The notes under the pieces were generated by a model. The model saw only the letters and a program-made list of their open reading frames with translations. It was not told where the DNA came from and searched no databases. Shown piece by piece: positions 45,785 to 55,565 of a DNA stretch of 64,000 bases. The position numbers and the translations under genes are program-made. Source of the stretch: Echria macrotheca (Eukaryota > Ascomycota > Sordariomycetes > Sordariales > Schizotheciaceae); NCBI GenBank assembly GCA_030411725.1, contig MU839828.1:62001-126000 (forward strand). The letters are read 5' to 3'. Each line of letters starts with the position of its first letter. Position 1 is the stretch's first letter.

Positions 45785-46023
45785 GATGAGAGGTTGCAAT
45801 CGTGAAGACACAAGATAGCAGTTTGTATCCAGAAAGGAGATGTGCTTGGCTTAATAGAGCGGTTCTCAATTTCCGGGAATTTACATTCGGATCCTTCCGA
45901 TGTCTATGGTTATTTTCGTGTTTTTTCGCTTTCGGTTGCGGTTCTGAAAGCGTATAGTGATTCCATCAATTTACCCCTCGCAATTAACATGGCCTACAGT
46001 AGGATCCCGAGCAATTACATCCG

Positions 46024-46444
46024 GGCATCTGATAGGGGTGCACCCCCCTTTTGCTACGAGTGTACCCCTCTGCATAACGGTCCCTCCCAATTACCCCCTA
46101 ACCTACCGCTGACACCACCCCAAAAAGCTGTACAAACATTTGTCAAAGGCCTATTTACTATTTACAAGGGGTTAAAAGTTTGTAAAGGGGGAGAGAAAAG
46201 TAAATTCTAAGGCAGTTACGTTACTCGCTAAACCCCTAGATACGCGTTAGGTTGAGACCTTTTATATCTGACATCCGGTAAATAAAGGTTTAAGAACGTA
46301 ACTGATCGATTGTAAAGCCCTTTTTAATGGCCCTTTAGCCATTCATAATACGCCGAAACGTACGTATTCGAGGATGTAGGCGAAAAATATATCTTCAAGG
46401 GGATGCACCCGTAGCAAAAGGGGGGTGCACCCCTATCAGATGCC
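46024..46444 (+). mobile_element. Inverted-repeat MITE-like element, copy D
   Basis: This 421-bp copy has nearly perfect termini, GGCATCTGATAGGGGTGCAC and its exact inverse at the right end, extending to a shared CTTTTGCTAC/GTAGCAAAAG. The interior aligns with A and B. The bordering octamers TACATCCG and GTCCTCCG agree at five positions and may be an aged target duplication. It lies in the upstream region of the large secreted-protein gene, about 240 bases from its ATG. Confidence 0.92.
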
Positions 46445-46663
46445 GTCCTCCGGGACGATCCTACGCTGCATGGAGAACTTAAAGGTACCTGGAGGAGCAG
46501 GCATCAACTTTATCACTAATAACATGTCGCTTAGAGCTTCATAGGACCTAGAAGCAATCCTTTCGAGCACGTAAAAGAATTATCAGTTCTCGGAGATGCT
46601 CGTAACTACCTATATACCTAGCCTCGCATCCTGTCACGGAAGACTGATTGTGCAAATACATAC

Positions 46664-46940
46664 CATGTTTCGGTCTGTACCCTATTTGACGTTGGAATCC
46701 AAGCTTGAAAGGAATAAGTGAGACTTGACACACTGAAATCACCAGAAACCCGACAACAATTCTCGTGGTCTCAGCCAGCGCCCTGACGCCAGCATCCTCA
46801 TCCGTGCCCGTATCACGATCCACCACAGGCGACTCAAGAAACTCCGACCCAACATACAAATAAAAACAGCGAACACCCAATCGGCCCAAAATACCCAACA
46901 AACAGCGCCTGCCTCAAATCCTCAATCTGCCGCACCCTTA
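46664..46940 (-). pseudogene. Relic of a CPA-type Na+/H+ antiporter gene
   Basis: Read on the minus strand, one frame gives RQIEDLRQALFVGYFGPIG and the next frame continues GVRCFYLYVGSEFLE, ALAETTRIVVGFLVISV and PFKLGFQ. Together they follow a conserved helix-loop-helix of fungal sodium/proton antiporters (pattern ALFxGxFGPIGVxAxFYLYV...VVxFLVxCS). The join needs a one-base frameshift at about 46,875. Neither the N-terminal transporter core nor the C-terminal tail is present nearby. A GTATGT donor follows at 46663, so the piece ends like an old exon. It is most likely a truncated, frameshifted remnant. Confidence 0.5.
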
Positions 46941-47015
46941 TGATCCAAAATGCCTTTGAACTCGGGCTGTTGAGTTGATTTTATTCTGTACTATTTCTGT
47001 CACTGTCGGCTGTGG

Positions 47016-47283
47016 CACGTGTTAGGCTAGGAAGGGAGCACCCCCTCAGGATAGCAGGAGCGCAAGGACCATAAGCACCTGTATTTAGGTACCTACCTTA
47101 GCCAGTCCTCAGGGCCCATCCTCCTCTTCCAAAAATCAAGCGTTCTTACCTTGTCTTTCACATGTTGGGTCAGGAAGGAGCACTACCGCAGGATAGCGAT
47201 ACGCACAGACCATGGGGCCCTGTATTTAGCCAGCAAGAGGGCTCACCTCTCCTCTTCCACCAAGCAAGCATCCTTACACCAGC
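47016..47283 (+). repeat. Imperfect tandem duplication upstream of the Trk gene
   Basis: Two diverged direct copies with a period of about 143 bp begin CACGTGTTAGGCTAGGAAGG (47016) and CACATGTTGGGTCAGGAAGG (47159). They share, in order, GGAGCAC, CAGGATAGC, CTGTATTTAG and CCTCTTCCA. The second copy ends about 165 bases before the Trk ATG, so promoter elements may be duplicated. Confidence 0.75.
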
Positions 47284-47449
47284 CAGTCTCCCAGGCAGGT
47301 GGCATTTTTGTGTCTGGCCGACAACGGTAATTTGCCGACAACGCCACCACGTGATTTCGTGGCAGTGTCGTCCCCCGCCTTCATTTTCGTGACATTTTCG
47401 TCCCGCAACGTCATCCGTCATCGCGAATCGATCCATTCCCAAGTCGCCC

Positions 47450-49639
47450 ATGGCCTTACTCGCGGGCCTATGGCGCCGGCGTGGCTGGCAAATGCGCATC
47501 CAACGACATTTCCGGGTGTCTCGCTGGGGGATTCGCGCCTGGCTGCCACCGGCCAATTTCATCACGCTGCATTACGCCTACTTCATCCTCACATGCATGA
47601 TCACGTCGGGTATCTTCTACGCCAGCTCGACAAACTTCTTCGTCAGCTATGTCGACTCTCTGTATTTGGTCGTCTCGGCAATGACCGAGTCGGGGCTCAA
47701 TTCGGTCAATCTCAGCCAGATCACGACGTGGCAACAGGTGCTGCTATGGCTGCTCATGATCTTGGGCAGCACCATCTGGGTTTCCGTCGTTACCGTTCTC
47801 GCCCGGAAGAGCGCCTTTGAGCGCCGTTTTGATGCTATCGTTAGAGCCGAACGGGAACGCGCTCTCAAGCGGCGTGAGACCTGGAAGGCTCTGCCTATGA
47901 TGGACAGGATCCTGTCCATCCGAAAAACCCAGACCGTCCCGCCTCCAAGACACGTCATTCACGATACCGAACCGGCCGATCGACGCAAGTCTGTACAGGC
48001 TGAGCCGCCCCGTCCGATCGTGTACCCCCCCGAGTCAACCGACCAGTCCACATTGGTCGACCATGACGATACCTGGCAGATAACCCCAACAAACCCACCC
48101 GAAAATGCCGGAGCAAATAGAGCAGATGGCCATATAGCCTTCGCCACAGCCACACGACCACACGCGCTTTCATCCTCGTCCGTGCCTTCTACCCAGCAAT
48201 CTGTGATGAGAGCTCGACCGAGACAAGAAACAGACGGTGTCTCGGATGATGATGCACACCACTGGCGCCATATCCTCACGGGAAGAACCGTCGGACGCAA
48301 TGCCCAGTTCCACGGTCTCAGCAGCCACGAGCGCGAACGTCTAGGCGGCTACGAGTACCGTGCCCTGAAAATGCTCGCCATCGTTGTTCCACTCTATGGC
48401 TTCCTCTGGCAATTCCTAGGTGCCCTGGCTCTCGGCGCCTGGATCGCCAGGTACACGCCCCAAATTGCCACGGACAACGGCGTCGGCGCCTGGTGGGCAG
48501 GCGTCTTTTATGCCGTTTCGGCCTTCAACAATAACGGCATGTCGCTAATTGATCTCAACATGATTCCGTTTCAGACGGCTTACTTCGTCCTGATTGCCAT
48601 GGCCCTGCTGATTCTGGCGGGGAATACGGCGTACCCGCTGTTTCTCAGGCTTACCTTTTGGACGACGTGGAAGGTCCTGAAGCTGCTGACGAACGAGACG
48701 GCATTTTGCGATACCAAGTCTACGCTCGAGTTCGTGCTTAACTATCCGCGCCGTGTGTACACGAATCTCTTTCCATCACGGCCGACGTGGTGGTTGCTGT
48801 TCATGATCATTCTACTCAACGGCATCGACTGGCTTTTGTTTGAGGTTTTGAATATCGGCAATCCGGTTACCGAGGCCATCCCGCTTGGTCCGCGGGTGCT
48901 GGACGGTCTCTTCCAAGCCATAGGTATGTCCGGTCTTGGCATTCAGGGGTAATAATCTAATGTGGTCCCAGCGGTCCGTAGCGGCGGCTTCTATGTCATT
49001 CCCATCTCTGCAGCGTACCCGGGGCTTCAAGTGATGTATGTCATCATGATGTACATCTCGGTGTATCCCGTCGTCATCACGATGCGGCACTCGAATGTGT
49101 ATGAGGAGCGATCACTTGGAATCTACGCGAACGATCCGCGACCCGAGTCAGACCCAGAAGACTCCGGTCCGTACTCCAGTCTCGGAACTGCTCTCAAACG
49201 GACCCTCTCCTTCCAGGGTATCGGCGTTAACCCCCCCGACAAGAAGGAGGACAGGATCTCGTTCATCAGCCAGCAGATCCGCAGCCAGCTCGCGCACGAC
49301 CTGTGGTGGTTAGCGTTGGCGGTCTTTGCAATTACGACGATAGAGACGCGTCAATTTCTCGAGGACCCGCTCACATTCAACGTGTTCAATGTTTTGTTCG
49401 AGGTAGTCTCGGCCTACGGCTCAGTCGGAATATCGGTCGGGCTGCCGACGCAGAACTACTCGTTTTCTGGCGCGTGGAGTACGGGCAGCAAACTGGTGCT
49501 CTGCCTGGTGATGCTCAGGGGGAGACATCGCGGGTTACCGGTTGCGCTAGACCGTGCCGTGCGGCTGCCGGGGCAACGGTTGTCGGAGGAGGAGGAGGAG
49601 GATCATAAGATCCGGTCGGCGAGGACTTTGAAGACGTAG
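47450..49639 (+). CDS. trk1: Trk-family potassium transporter
   Basis: This is a plasma-membrane K+ (or K+/Na+) uptake transporter of 713 residues from the fungal Trk/HKT superfamily. Two exons, 47450-48923 and 48972-49639, are joined in phase 1; the join restores LFQAIAVRSGGFYVIPIS. All four selectivity-filter loops are visible, each with its glycine: SAMTESGLNSVNL, SAFNNNGMSLIDL, QAIAVRSGGFYVIP and SAYGSVGISVGLP. The motif LPPANFITLHYAYFI marks the first helix. A hydrophilic loop of about 150 residues between the first and second membrane halves is usual in fungi. ISVYPVVITMRHSNVYEERS lies after the third pore loop. The extreme N-terminus is uncertain, since another in-frame ATG lies 14 codons in. 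The antiporter relic upstream suggests a former ion-homeostasis neighbourhood. Confidence 0.93.
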
Positions 49640-49915
49640 CTTGTATATGTTATGCTGTAGCGCTCTAGCGTATAGAAAAGTTTGCTTTTTTGTTGTTGAA
49701 TCATGTTCGTCGAATACTGAGACGTGTGATCGTGACCTACCTGAGGTCCCGAGTTGACAATTCTAGAGACTTGAAGTTGTTGTGATGGGAGGACATCCTG
49801 ATGCACCGTAGCTTCATATAAGGTATTGATTTGGTCATACGACGCTTGCAACTTCTCCCGGACGGGTATGGTTTCTCTGTCCAACGCTGGACAAATCCCC
49901 AAACTCAACACCAAT

Positions 49916-51168
49916 CTACGCCTTCAAAACCCCCCAATCCTCCCGCTCCAAAATCGACTTAACCGTATCCACCACGCTCTTCTCCAAACCAATATACTCC
50001 AACCCCAACACCCTCCTCGACTTGCTCGTATCAAAAGCCCAATGCCCCTCGGGAAAATCATCCTCCGCCCCGGGCGGCGGCAATTTTTTTTGGAGTTCGG
50101 GGAAGTTGGCCCGGATGATCTCGGCCAGCCGCGGGTTCGAGTAGTACCCGCTGACGAGGTAGAAGCGCTCGCCGCCGGCCTCGGGGAGCATCATGGCGCG
50201 CACGTGGGCCAGCGCGACGTCGCGGACGTCGACGAAGGTGAAGGGCGGGAGGGTCGAGGCCACGGCGGCGCGCTGCATGCCCAGGACGAGATCGCGGATG
50301 CGGTGGTTGGACGTGTTGATCTGGTCTGGGTGGGCGAGGGATTTTTGGACGGGCCCGAAGGTGTAGGTGTTGTTTATTACGGAGAGGGTGAAGTTGGGGG
50401 ATTGGGTTGAGACAAAGTCCCAGGCGGCTTTTTCGGCGAATTTCTTTGTACCGGTTGACAATATTGGTTAGCAAATGGTAGGAGAGAAAAAAAGGGGAGG
50501 GGAGGGATGGGACGGGACGGGACAGACCTTGCTCGCGCGGTAGGTGTGCTTCGGGTCCATGGCTTGCTCCCAGGTTATCTCGCACCAGCTGGTCTCGTCG
50601 TAGACGGGGCGGTGGTTGGGCGGGTTGAGTACCGCGGCGGACGAGGATGTGATGACGACGCGCTTGACGGACGGGTTGTAGGCTTTCGTCGACTTGAGGA
50701 TGCCCGTCGTCCCCTTGATGGCCGGGTCGAGACAGTCGCGCACCGGGTCGTCCCAGTGGAGCTGGTAGGGCGATGCCGTGTGGACGACGTAGTCGAAGGG
50801 CTCGGATTTCATTACCTCGTCGAAGGCTCCGTCTTGGGCGATGTCGCCGACGATGGCGAACCGCACCAGGTGCTTGGCTTTGGGATCGACCGCGTCGACG
50901 AGCCGTTTGCCCTTGTCCTCGGAACGGACCGTCACCACGGTCTCGAAGCTGGGGGCGTTGTTTAGTGCTGGGCTGGCAGGCGAGCCGGGTGGCTTACCCG
51001 TGCTCTAGCAGTGAGTCTAGCACATGCGATGCAATGAAGCCCGTGCCGCCTGGGTTGTCAGTATCACATGCTATGCGGGTCTGGACAGTAGTCCAACGAG
51101 GAGTGTCCCTTACCGGTCAACAGGACCTTTCCCCCTGGATTTTCGGTTTCTTGCTTCACTGCCGGCAT
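49916..51168 (-). CDS. Extended SDR reductase (Gre2/dihydroflavonol-reductase-like)
   Basis: This is an NADPH-dependent aldehyde/ketone reductase of 351 residues with four exons: 51168-51114, 51049-50998, 50948-50528 and 50443-49916. The first two are very short, and all junctions hold frame. The cofactor motif TGGTGFIASHVLDSLLEHG is built across three exons, followed by VTVRSEDKGKRL. The catalytic Tyr and Lys are in HTYRASKKFAEKAAWDF, formed by the last splice. VKRVVITSSSAAV supplies the Ser, and FTFVDVRDVALAHVRAM is the usual downstream motif. Homologues include yeast Gre2 (methylglyoxal/isovaleraldehyde reductase) and ketoreductases of secondary-metabolite clusters; the substrate cannot be inferred. 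It is transcribed divergently from the monooxygenase, sharing a 0.6-kb upstream region. Confidence 0.92.
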
Positions 51169-51791
51169 GTTGCGATGTCGGGATAGTGACTGATGGCGTT
51201 ACTGATGGACGTTTGCTTGAGCTTCAGTGCTCGGATGGGACAGTGACGTGACACTAGAACACCCGGACCGAGATCTAAATTCCGTAGTGGGAGTCGAGAG
51301 AAGACGATCTGGTCAACCCGGCAGATTCTGGTGAAGTCGACACCCCGGCTATTTATCGACAGCGGCGAGGACGAAAACGCACGCTGCGGGGTCGCGGGAG
51401 GGACGGGAACGTATTGGTTGACTCAGGGCGTATTTTGCATGCCGAGCCCGCTCCGACTCCGGGGGTCCGATGACACCCCCCCACTTCCAACACCGGCCGA
51501 CAAACAGAAAATTGGGCTTCAACGACGGAACCCAAGACATGGAAAATCCGTTGCTAGCCGTCTGCTTGTCCCACTAGCCCCAAGCAGACTTGATTACTCT
51601 GTTTCTATTTTTGTGGGATTTGTTTACATTTTCAGATTAGGTGCCGAACATCAGCCCGTCGGGGACCGGACTGTTTCACAGCCGACGGTTTCACAGCTAA
51701 CAAGTCCGGCCGTCTCATAAACCCGCACCTCCTTTCTAGCTCGAGTCAAATTGTCCACGGACAAGCCACTTCTTCACCCGCCACGTCCACC
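51169..51791. promoter_or_regulatory. Shared upstream region of the divergent SDR and monooxygenase genes
   Basis: These 623 bases separate two start codons on opposite strands. The part next to the monooxygenase carries the direct repeat ACAGCCGACGGTTTCACAGC and AGTCCGGCCGTCTC-like C/G-rich words (51675-51712). No TATA box is obvious. The arrangement would allow joint regulation; no binding site is recognised with confidence. Confidence 0.5.
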
Positions 51792-53108
51792 ATGCCCGCC
51801 GCAACAAATCTCGACCCCACCACCAGCGATGTCTCCCCAGACTTCCGCGTCGCCATCATCGGCGGCGGCATCACGGGGATCAACCTCGCCCTGGGTCTGC
51901 AGGCCCGCGGCGTCCGCTACACGCTGTACGAGCGCGCCCCGGGCTTCCGCGAGATAGGCGCGGGCATCGGCTTCTCGCCCAACGCGGAGCGCGCCATGAT
52001 CGCCCTCGACCCGGCCGTGCAGGCGGCCTATAAACGATCGGCGAACCCCAACGGCGAGGACTACTTCCAGTGGATCGACGGACACGCCTCGGACACGCTC
52101 CTCTACAAACTCCACGTCGGCCGCGACGGGTTCCAGGGCGGCCTGCGGTCCGCCATCCTCGAGGAGTGGGCGAAGCTCGTGCGGGATCCGGACGAGCACG
52201 TCCGTTTTGGCAAGACAGTCGACACCATCACCGACGGCGCCTCCGACCTCACGATCCACTTCTCCGACGGCACGACGGCGACGGCCGACGTCGTCATCGG
52301 CTGCGACGGCATCCGCTCGCGCGTCCGGCAGCTTATCCTCGGTAGTAACTCTCCCGCGGCAAGCCCGCACTACACGTCCAAGTACTGCTACCGCGCGCTC
52401 GTGCCCATGGAGAAGGCCGTCGCCGCCATCGGCGAGTACAAGTCGTTCACGCGCTTCATGTACAACGGGCCGGGCGCGCACATCATCACGTACCCCGTCG
52501 GCGGGAATACCGTGCTCAACGTGCTGGCTGTCCTGTCGGATACCAAGCCGTGGCCGGACCCGACGAAGCATACGGCTCCCGGGTCGAAGGGCGAAGTCAC
52601 GGCGGCTTTTGAGGGGTGGCATCCTACCGTGACGAAAATCGCGGCGCTCTTTCCCGAGGAGATGGATAAGTGGGCGATTTTCGATATGGAGGAGTTTCCG
52701 GCGCCGGCGTATAACAAGGGGCGGGTTGCCGTCGCGGGGGACGCGGCGCACGCGACGGGTCCGCATCTCGGTGCTGGTGGCGGGTTGGGGATTGAGGATG
52801 CGTTGGTGTTGGCGGGGCTGATGGAAGCTGTGGGGAAGCGGGTGGTGTCGGAGTCGGGTGAGAATAAAAAGGCGTTGGTGGAAAAGGCGCTCGAGGTGTA
52901 TAACGAGGTGCGGTACGAGCGGACGCAGGCGGTCGTGCGGGTGACGCGGAAGGCGTGTTTGCTTTTCCACTGGCAGGTGCCCGAGGTGGGAGATGATGGG
53001 GAGAAGTTCGGCAAGGCTATTACGCCCATGTTCCACAAGGTGTGGAATTATGATGTTGAGGGCATGGTTGGGGATGCAGTAGCGAGGCTGGCTGCCAAGC
53101 TTTACTAG
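51792..53108 (+). CDS. FAD-dependent aromatic monooxygenase (salicylate hydroxylase-like)
   Basis: This is a single-exon, 438-residue group A flavoprotein monooxygenase that would hydroxylate an aromatic or polyketide substrate using NAD(P)H and oxygen. The Rossmann motif VAIIGGGITGINLALGLQ binds FAD near residue 20, followed by REIGAGIGFSPNAERAM. The second motif, DVVIGCDGIRSRVR, is at about 163-176. The third, GRVAVAGDAAHATGPHLGAG followed by GGLGIEDALVLA, is at about 310-342, all at normal spacing. No signal peptide or membrane anchor is present. Codons are strongly C-ending in the first half and G/T-ending in the second. A 458-residue ORF on the opposite strand is a mirror of codon bias. 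The divergent reductase suggests a two-step oxidation/reduction unit, which is inference. Confidence 0.93.
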   Translation: MPAATNLDPTTSDVSPDFRVAIIGGGITGINLALGLQARGVRYTLYERAPGFREIGAGIGFSPNAERAMIALDPAVQAAYKRSANPNGEDYFQWIDGHASDTLLYKLHVGRDGFQGGLRSAILEEWAKLVRDPDEHVRFGKTVDTITDGASDLTIHFSDGTTATADVVIGCDGIRSRVRQLILGSNSPAASPHYTSKYCYRALVPMEKAVAAIGEYKSFTRFMYNGPGAHIITYPVGGNTVLNVLAVLSDTKPWPDPTKHTAPGSKGEVTAAFEGWHPTVTKIAALFPEEMDKWAIFDMEEFPAPAYNKGRVAVAGDAAHATGPHLGAGGGLGIEDALVLAGLMEAVGKRVVSESGENKKALVEKALEVYNEVRYERTQAVVRVTRKACLLFHWQVPEVGDDGEKFGKAITPMFHKVWNYDVEGMVGDAVARLAAKLY

Positions 53109-53360
53109 ACCTATACCCGTATATCGAGATTTGCTCTGCCTGGGTAACAATTCTTTTACTCCAACCAGTTCTGTCCCACGATAAGCCTGTATCTAGGACG
53201 GCACTGAGCCAGAATCGACCTTTTCTGAGATCTCCTGATAGTTGTATCAAATAGAGAAATCTCCTTTTCTGATTCGGTAAGGCCCTCTATGGCCACTGTC
53301 TGCTACCAGGACCGCCACAGTGTAGCCAAATATCAACTGCAAAAGGACATCTGCTGCCAT

Positions 53361-53448
53361 CCCCTTGTGGTGTAGTTGGCTATCACGTTCGGCTGTAATT
53401 GCAAAATCATATACCGAAAGGTCACCGGCTCGATTCCGGTCGAGGGGA
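53361..53448 (+). tRNA. tRNA-Tyr (GTA) with a 14-nt intron
   Basis: The 7-bp acceptor stem pairs CCCCTTG (53361-53367) with CGAGGGG (53441-53447), followed by discriminator A; C1-G72 and A73 are tyrosine identity elements. The D-arm is GTG/CAC around TAGTTGGCTAT, the anticodon stem is TTCGG/CCGAA, and the T-arm is ACCGG/CCGGT with loop CTCGATT. The anticodon loop reads CTGTAA, giving GTA, with intron 53399-53412 after position 37. The same place and length are used in yeast tRNA-Tyr. Confidence 0.8.
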
Positions 53449-53452
53449 CTTC

Positions 53453-53457
53453 TTTTT
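53453..53457 (+). terminator. RNA polymerase III terminator
   Basis: A run of five T follows the tRNA 3' end by four bases, the standard Pol III stop signal. Confidence 0.7.
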
Positions 53458-54230
53458 GCACCGCGGGTATTGTCCCTGGATTCAGACTTTGGTGGGCGAT
53501 CTCCACCGCTCCACATTTTGCGTCTTTGCGTGGATACTTTGGTAGTTTTCGTTGTTCTGCCTCGATTCGTTTTGGCCACTTTGGCAGGCAACTCAGCGCG
53601 ACTCGTAGCTTCTGTTTTTGACACCTTGTTTCCTTGATCGCCTAGAATGTGGCTGGTCTTTTTCTGCGCAGAAAGCAGTTTCGTTGAATGAGGATACTCC
53701 ACGATTGCAGATTGCGGCCTGCCCGCCCTACTTTCGTGAGCGTGCGATCTCACGTTGACCACCGACAAAACCGTCAATATTCTCATGTCACCCGTTAGAC
53801 CGTAGAGCTGGATTAAAGTGGGGAACTACGAGAGAGACGGCGGGCCCCGCCATTCATTCGCGGAGATGGTAACCGCAGGCGTCTTTTGGATCATCACGAA
53901 ACGACCCCAGACAGCGGTCCTGTCGGCCTCATCAAGGATAACACATGTCACTGGGCCCGAAAATGACAGTAGGACCTTGGTAAAAGACGCCGGACATATG
54001 TGAGCTGCCACCGGCATACACTCTGCCAGAGCCTAAACAGCTAGGGAGTCACGTCCCACCAGCGAACTATCAGCTTAGCCCAGTTTCTTTAACCAGAAGT
54101 TACGTGTTGCAGAGCCCACTGTGCCCAGTTGGCCTAAAGATAGGTAGGGCTAGAACCTAGTGGAAGCTGTTGTTCTGAACGCCTTTAAATCAGGCTTGTT
54201 CCCTTGTCTCCCTCGTTGCCAAGACTAAGA
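53458..54230. other. Intergenic region after the tRNA
   Basis: I see no protein-coding gene here. A minus-strand ORF of 179 residues (53247-53786) runs through the tRNA and is therefore not credible. The last 200 bases include the promoter of the next gene; the sequence CTTTAAATC lies about 45 bases before its ATG. Confidence 0.5.
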
Positions 54231-55565
54231 ATGTCGTCCCCAAAATCCAGCTTCGCAACCCGGCGCCCTTCTTTTCTGTTATCCCATCTCAATCTTTTTG
54301 ACCGGGCCATCGCTGAAGATTACCTAGAGCGCACAACACCCTCGAGCTTGACGGTCTGGACCGGACCGCCACGGTCGGAACACGTGAGCTTGATTGCTAA
54401 ACGCATGCAGACGGGCCTCAAGGGCGAACAAGCAGAGAGCAAGCCAAACCAGATTGCGTGGATGATGGCGAATAGGCCCCCTCCAAGCGTACCCAAGCTC
54501 ACGACTTCCTTTCGGGAGCTAAGCATCAAGGAGTTAGGATGTCCAACGATACATGGAGCAGCAATCGCTACTGAACATCGAAATGACCAACAGCGTAACG
54601 ATGGAACACTTTCGGATCCACGTTCCGCCTGTTCGACGTCGACTAGGGGCAGTAGCCTACGGCAGACACGCACGAAAGAGTGGGAGATAAAGGCACCGAA
54701 AGAAGACCTCGCGACCGGCCGCATCACATCACCTCGCACCCCACCGCATCGCCGTGGCGTCCTTCCCAAGAAGTCCATATTAAAGCAAGTCCCCCCCTGG
54801 GACCCCATCCCACCTGAAGAGCACGTCCACTTCGAACACCGATCCGCAGCGCCGTCACGACCGCTGAAACGGAAGAGCGACACAGACGAAGAGGCCCTTC
54901 TTGACGGGCCCGTCAAGAAGGTGTACCTCTATCCACGGAAACGCCTCATGCCGCAGGGGGCCACATTCGGAAAGAGGCAGGTGTCGATGGCCAACTTGCC
55001 GCGCTGCATCGTCACAGACAAGCCGTGCCTACCCTACTCCTTAGGTCGGCGGGGTCGGATGCTCCGACGCCAAGCCGAAGCTGAAGCCGACGCCGATGCT
55101 GAAGCAGATGACGAAGCCTCCGTCGACAGCGCAATACCATCGCCGTCTAGACCGAGCCCGAGCCCGCTACAACCACAGCCGAGCCCGCGCCCCAAAGCTA
55201 TTCCACTGCCCCCGCCGCCCGAGCGTGACGACGGGGCAAGCACCTCGCACCCGGTCCAAGATACCGGTGTAACGGCCCAGGAGCCTGTCGACGAAATACC
55301 AGAATACGAGGAGGTAGACGAGGAAGACGAATATCTCGACGAGGAGGAGAAGTACCTCGACAATAATTGCTTGCTGGCGAAAGTTATCAGCCTCAAGAAC
55401 AAAATGAACAGTGCCATCAGTAGTGTCAAGGACCGCTCGAAGCATCCTGCCATCGTGGCTTCCCGGGTTGCGCGCGCGGCCCACATCCAGTTCGACATGG
55501 ATCCGGCTGCGCTGCCTTATATCCTCAACATCAAGAATTCGTTGCCGTCGGGGGCCCATCACTAG
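54231..55565 (+). CDS. Disordered protein with SILK- and RVxF-like motifs, unknown function
   Basis: This is an intronless gene for a 444-residue hydrophilic protein. The start at 54231 (MSSPKSSFATRRPSFLL) is preferred to the in-frame ATG at 54204 for its context; either is possible. The N-terminal segment (LNLFDRAIAEDYLERTTPSS) looks helical. The middle is Ser/Pro/Arg-rich and includes PKKSILKQVPPWDP followed eleven residues later by EEHVHFEHR. A [S/G]-I-L-[K/R] motif followed by V-x-F is the usual pair of protein phosphatase 1 docking sites. Further on lie an Ala/Glu/Asp run (AEAEADADAEADDEAS), a Pro-rich linker, an acidic block (EYEEVDEEDEYLDEEEKYLD) and a conserved-looking C-terminus (NKMNSAISSVKDRSKHPAIV). 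No catalytic domain is seen. PP1 binding is inference from motifs. Confidence 0.7.
   Translation: MSSPKSSFATRRPSFLLSHLNLFDRAIAEDYLERTTPSSLTVWTGPPRSEHVSLIAKRMQTGLKGEQAESKPNQIAWMMANRPPPSVPKLTTSFRELSIKELGCPTIHGAAIATEHRNDQQRNDGTLSDPRSACSTSTRGSSLRQTRTKEWEIKAPKEDLATGRITSPRTPPHRRGVLPKKSILKQVPPWDPIPPEEHVHFEHRSAAPSRPLKRKSDTDEEALLDGPVKKVYLYPRKRLMPQGATFGKRQVSMANLPRCIVTDKPCLPYSLGRRGRMLRRQAEAEADADAEADDEASVDSAIPSPSRPSPSPLQPQPSPRPKAIPLPPPPERDDGASTSHPVQDTGVTAQEPVDEIPEYEEVDEEDEYLDEEEKYLDNNCLLAKVISLKNKMNSAISSVKDRSKHPAIVASRVARAAHIQFDMDPAALPYILNIKNSLPSGAHH

Noticed and set aside
51774..53150. 458-residue ORF antisense to the monooxygenase
   Set aside because: It mirrors the whole monooxygenase, is Arg/His/Pro-rich with no domain, and arises from the strong third-position bias of the real gene.
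53247..53786. 179-residue ORF crossing the tRNA
   Set aside because: It runs antisense through a well-formed tRNA-Tyr gene and has no domain.
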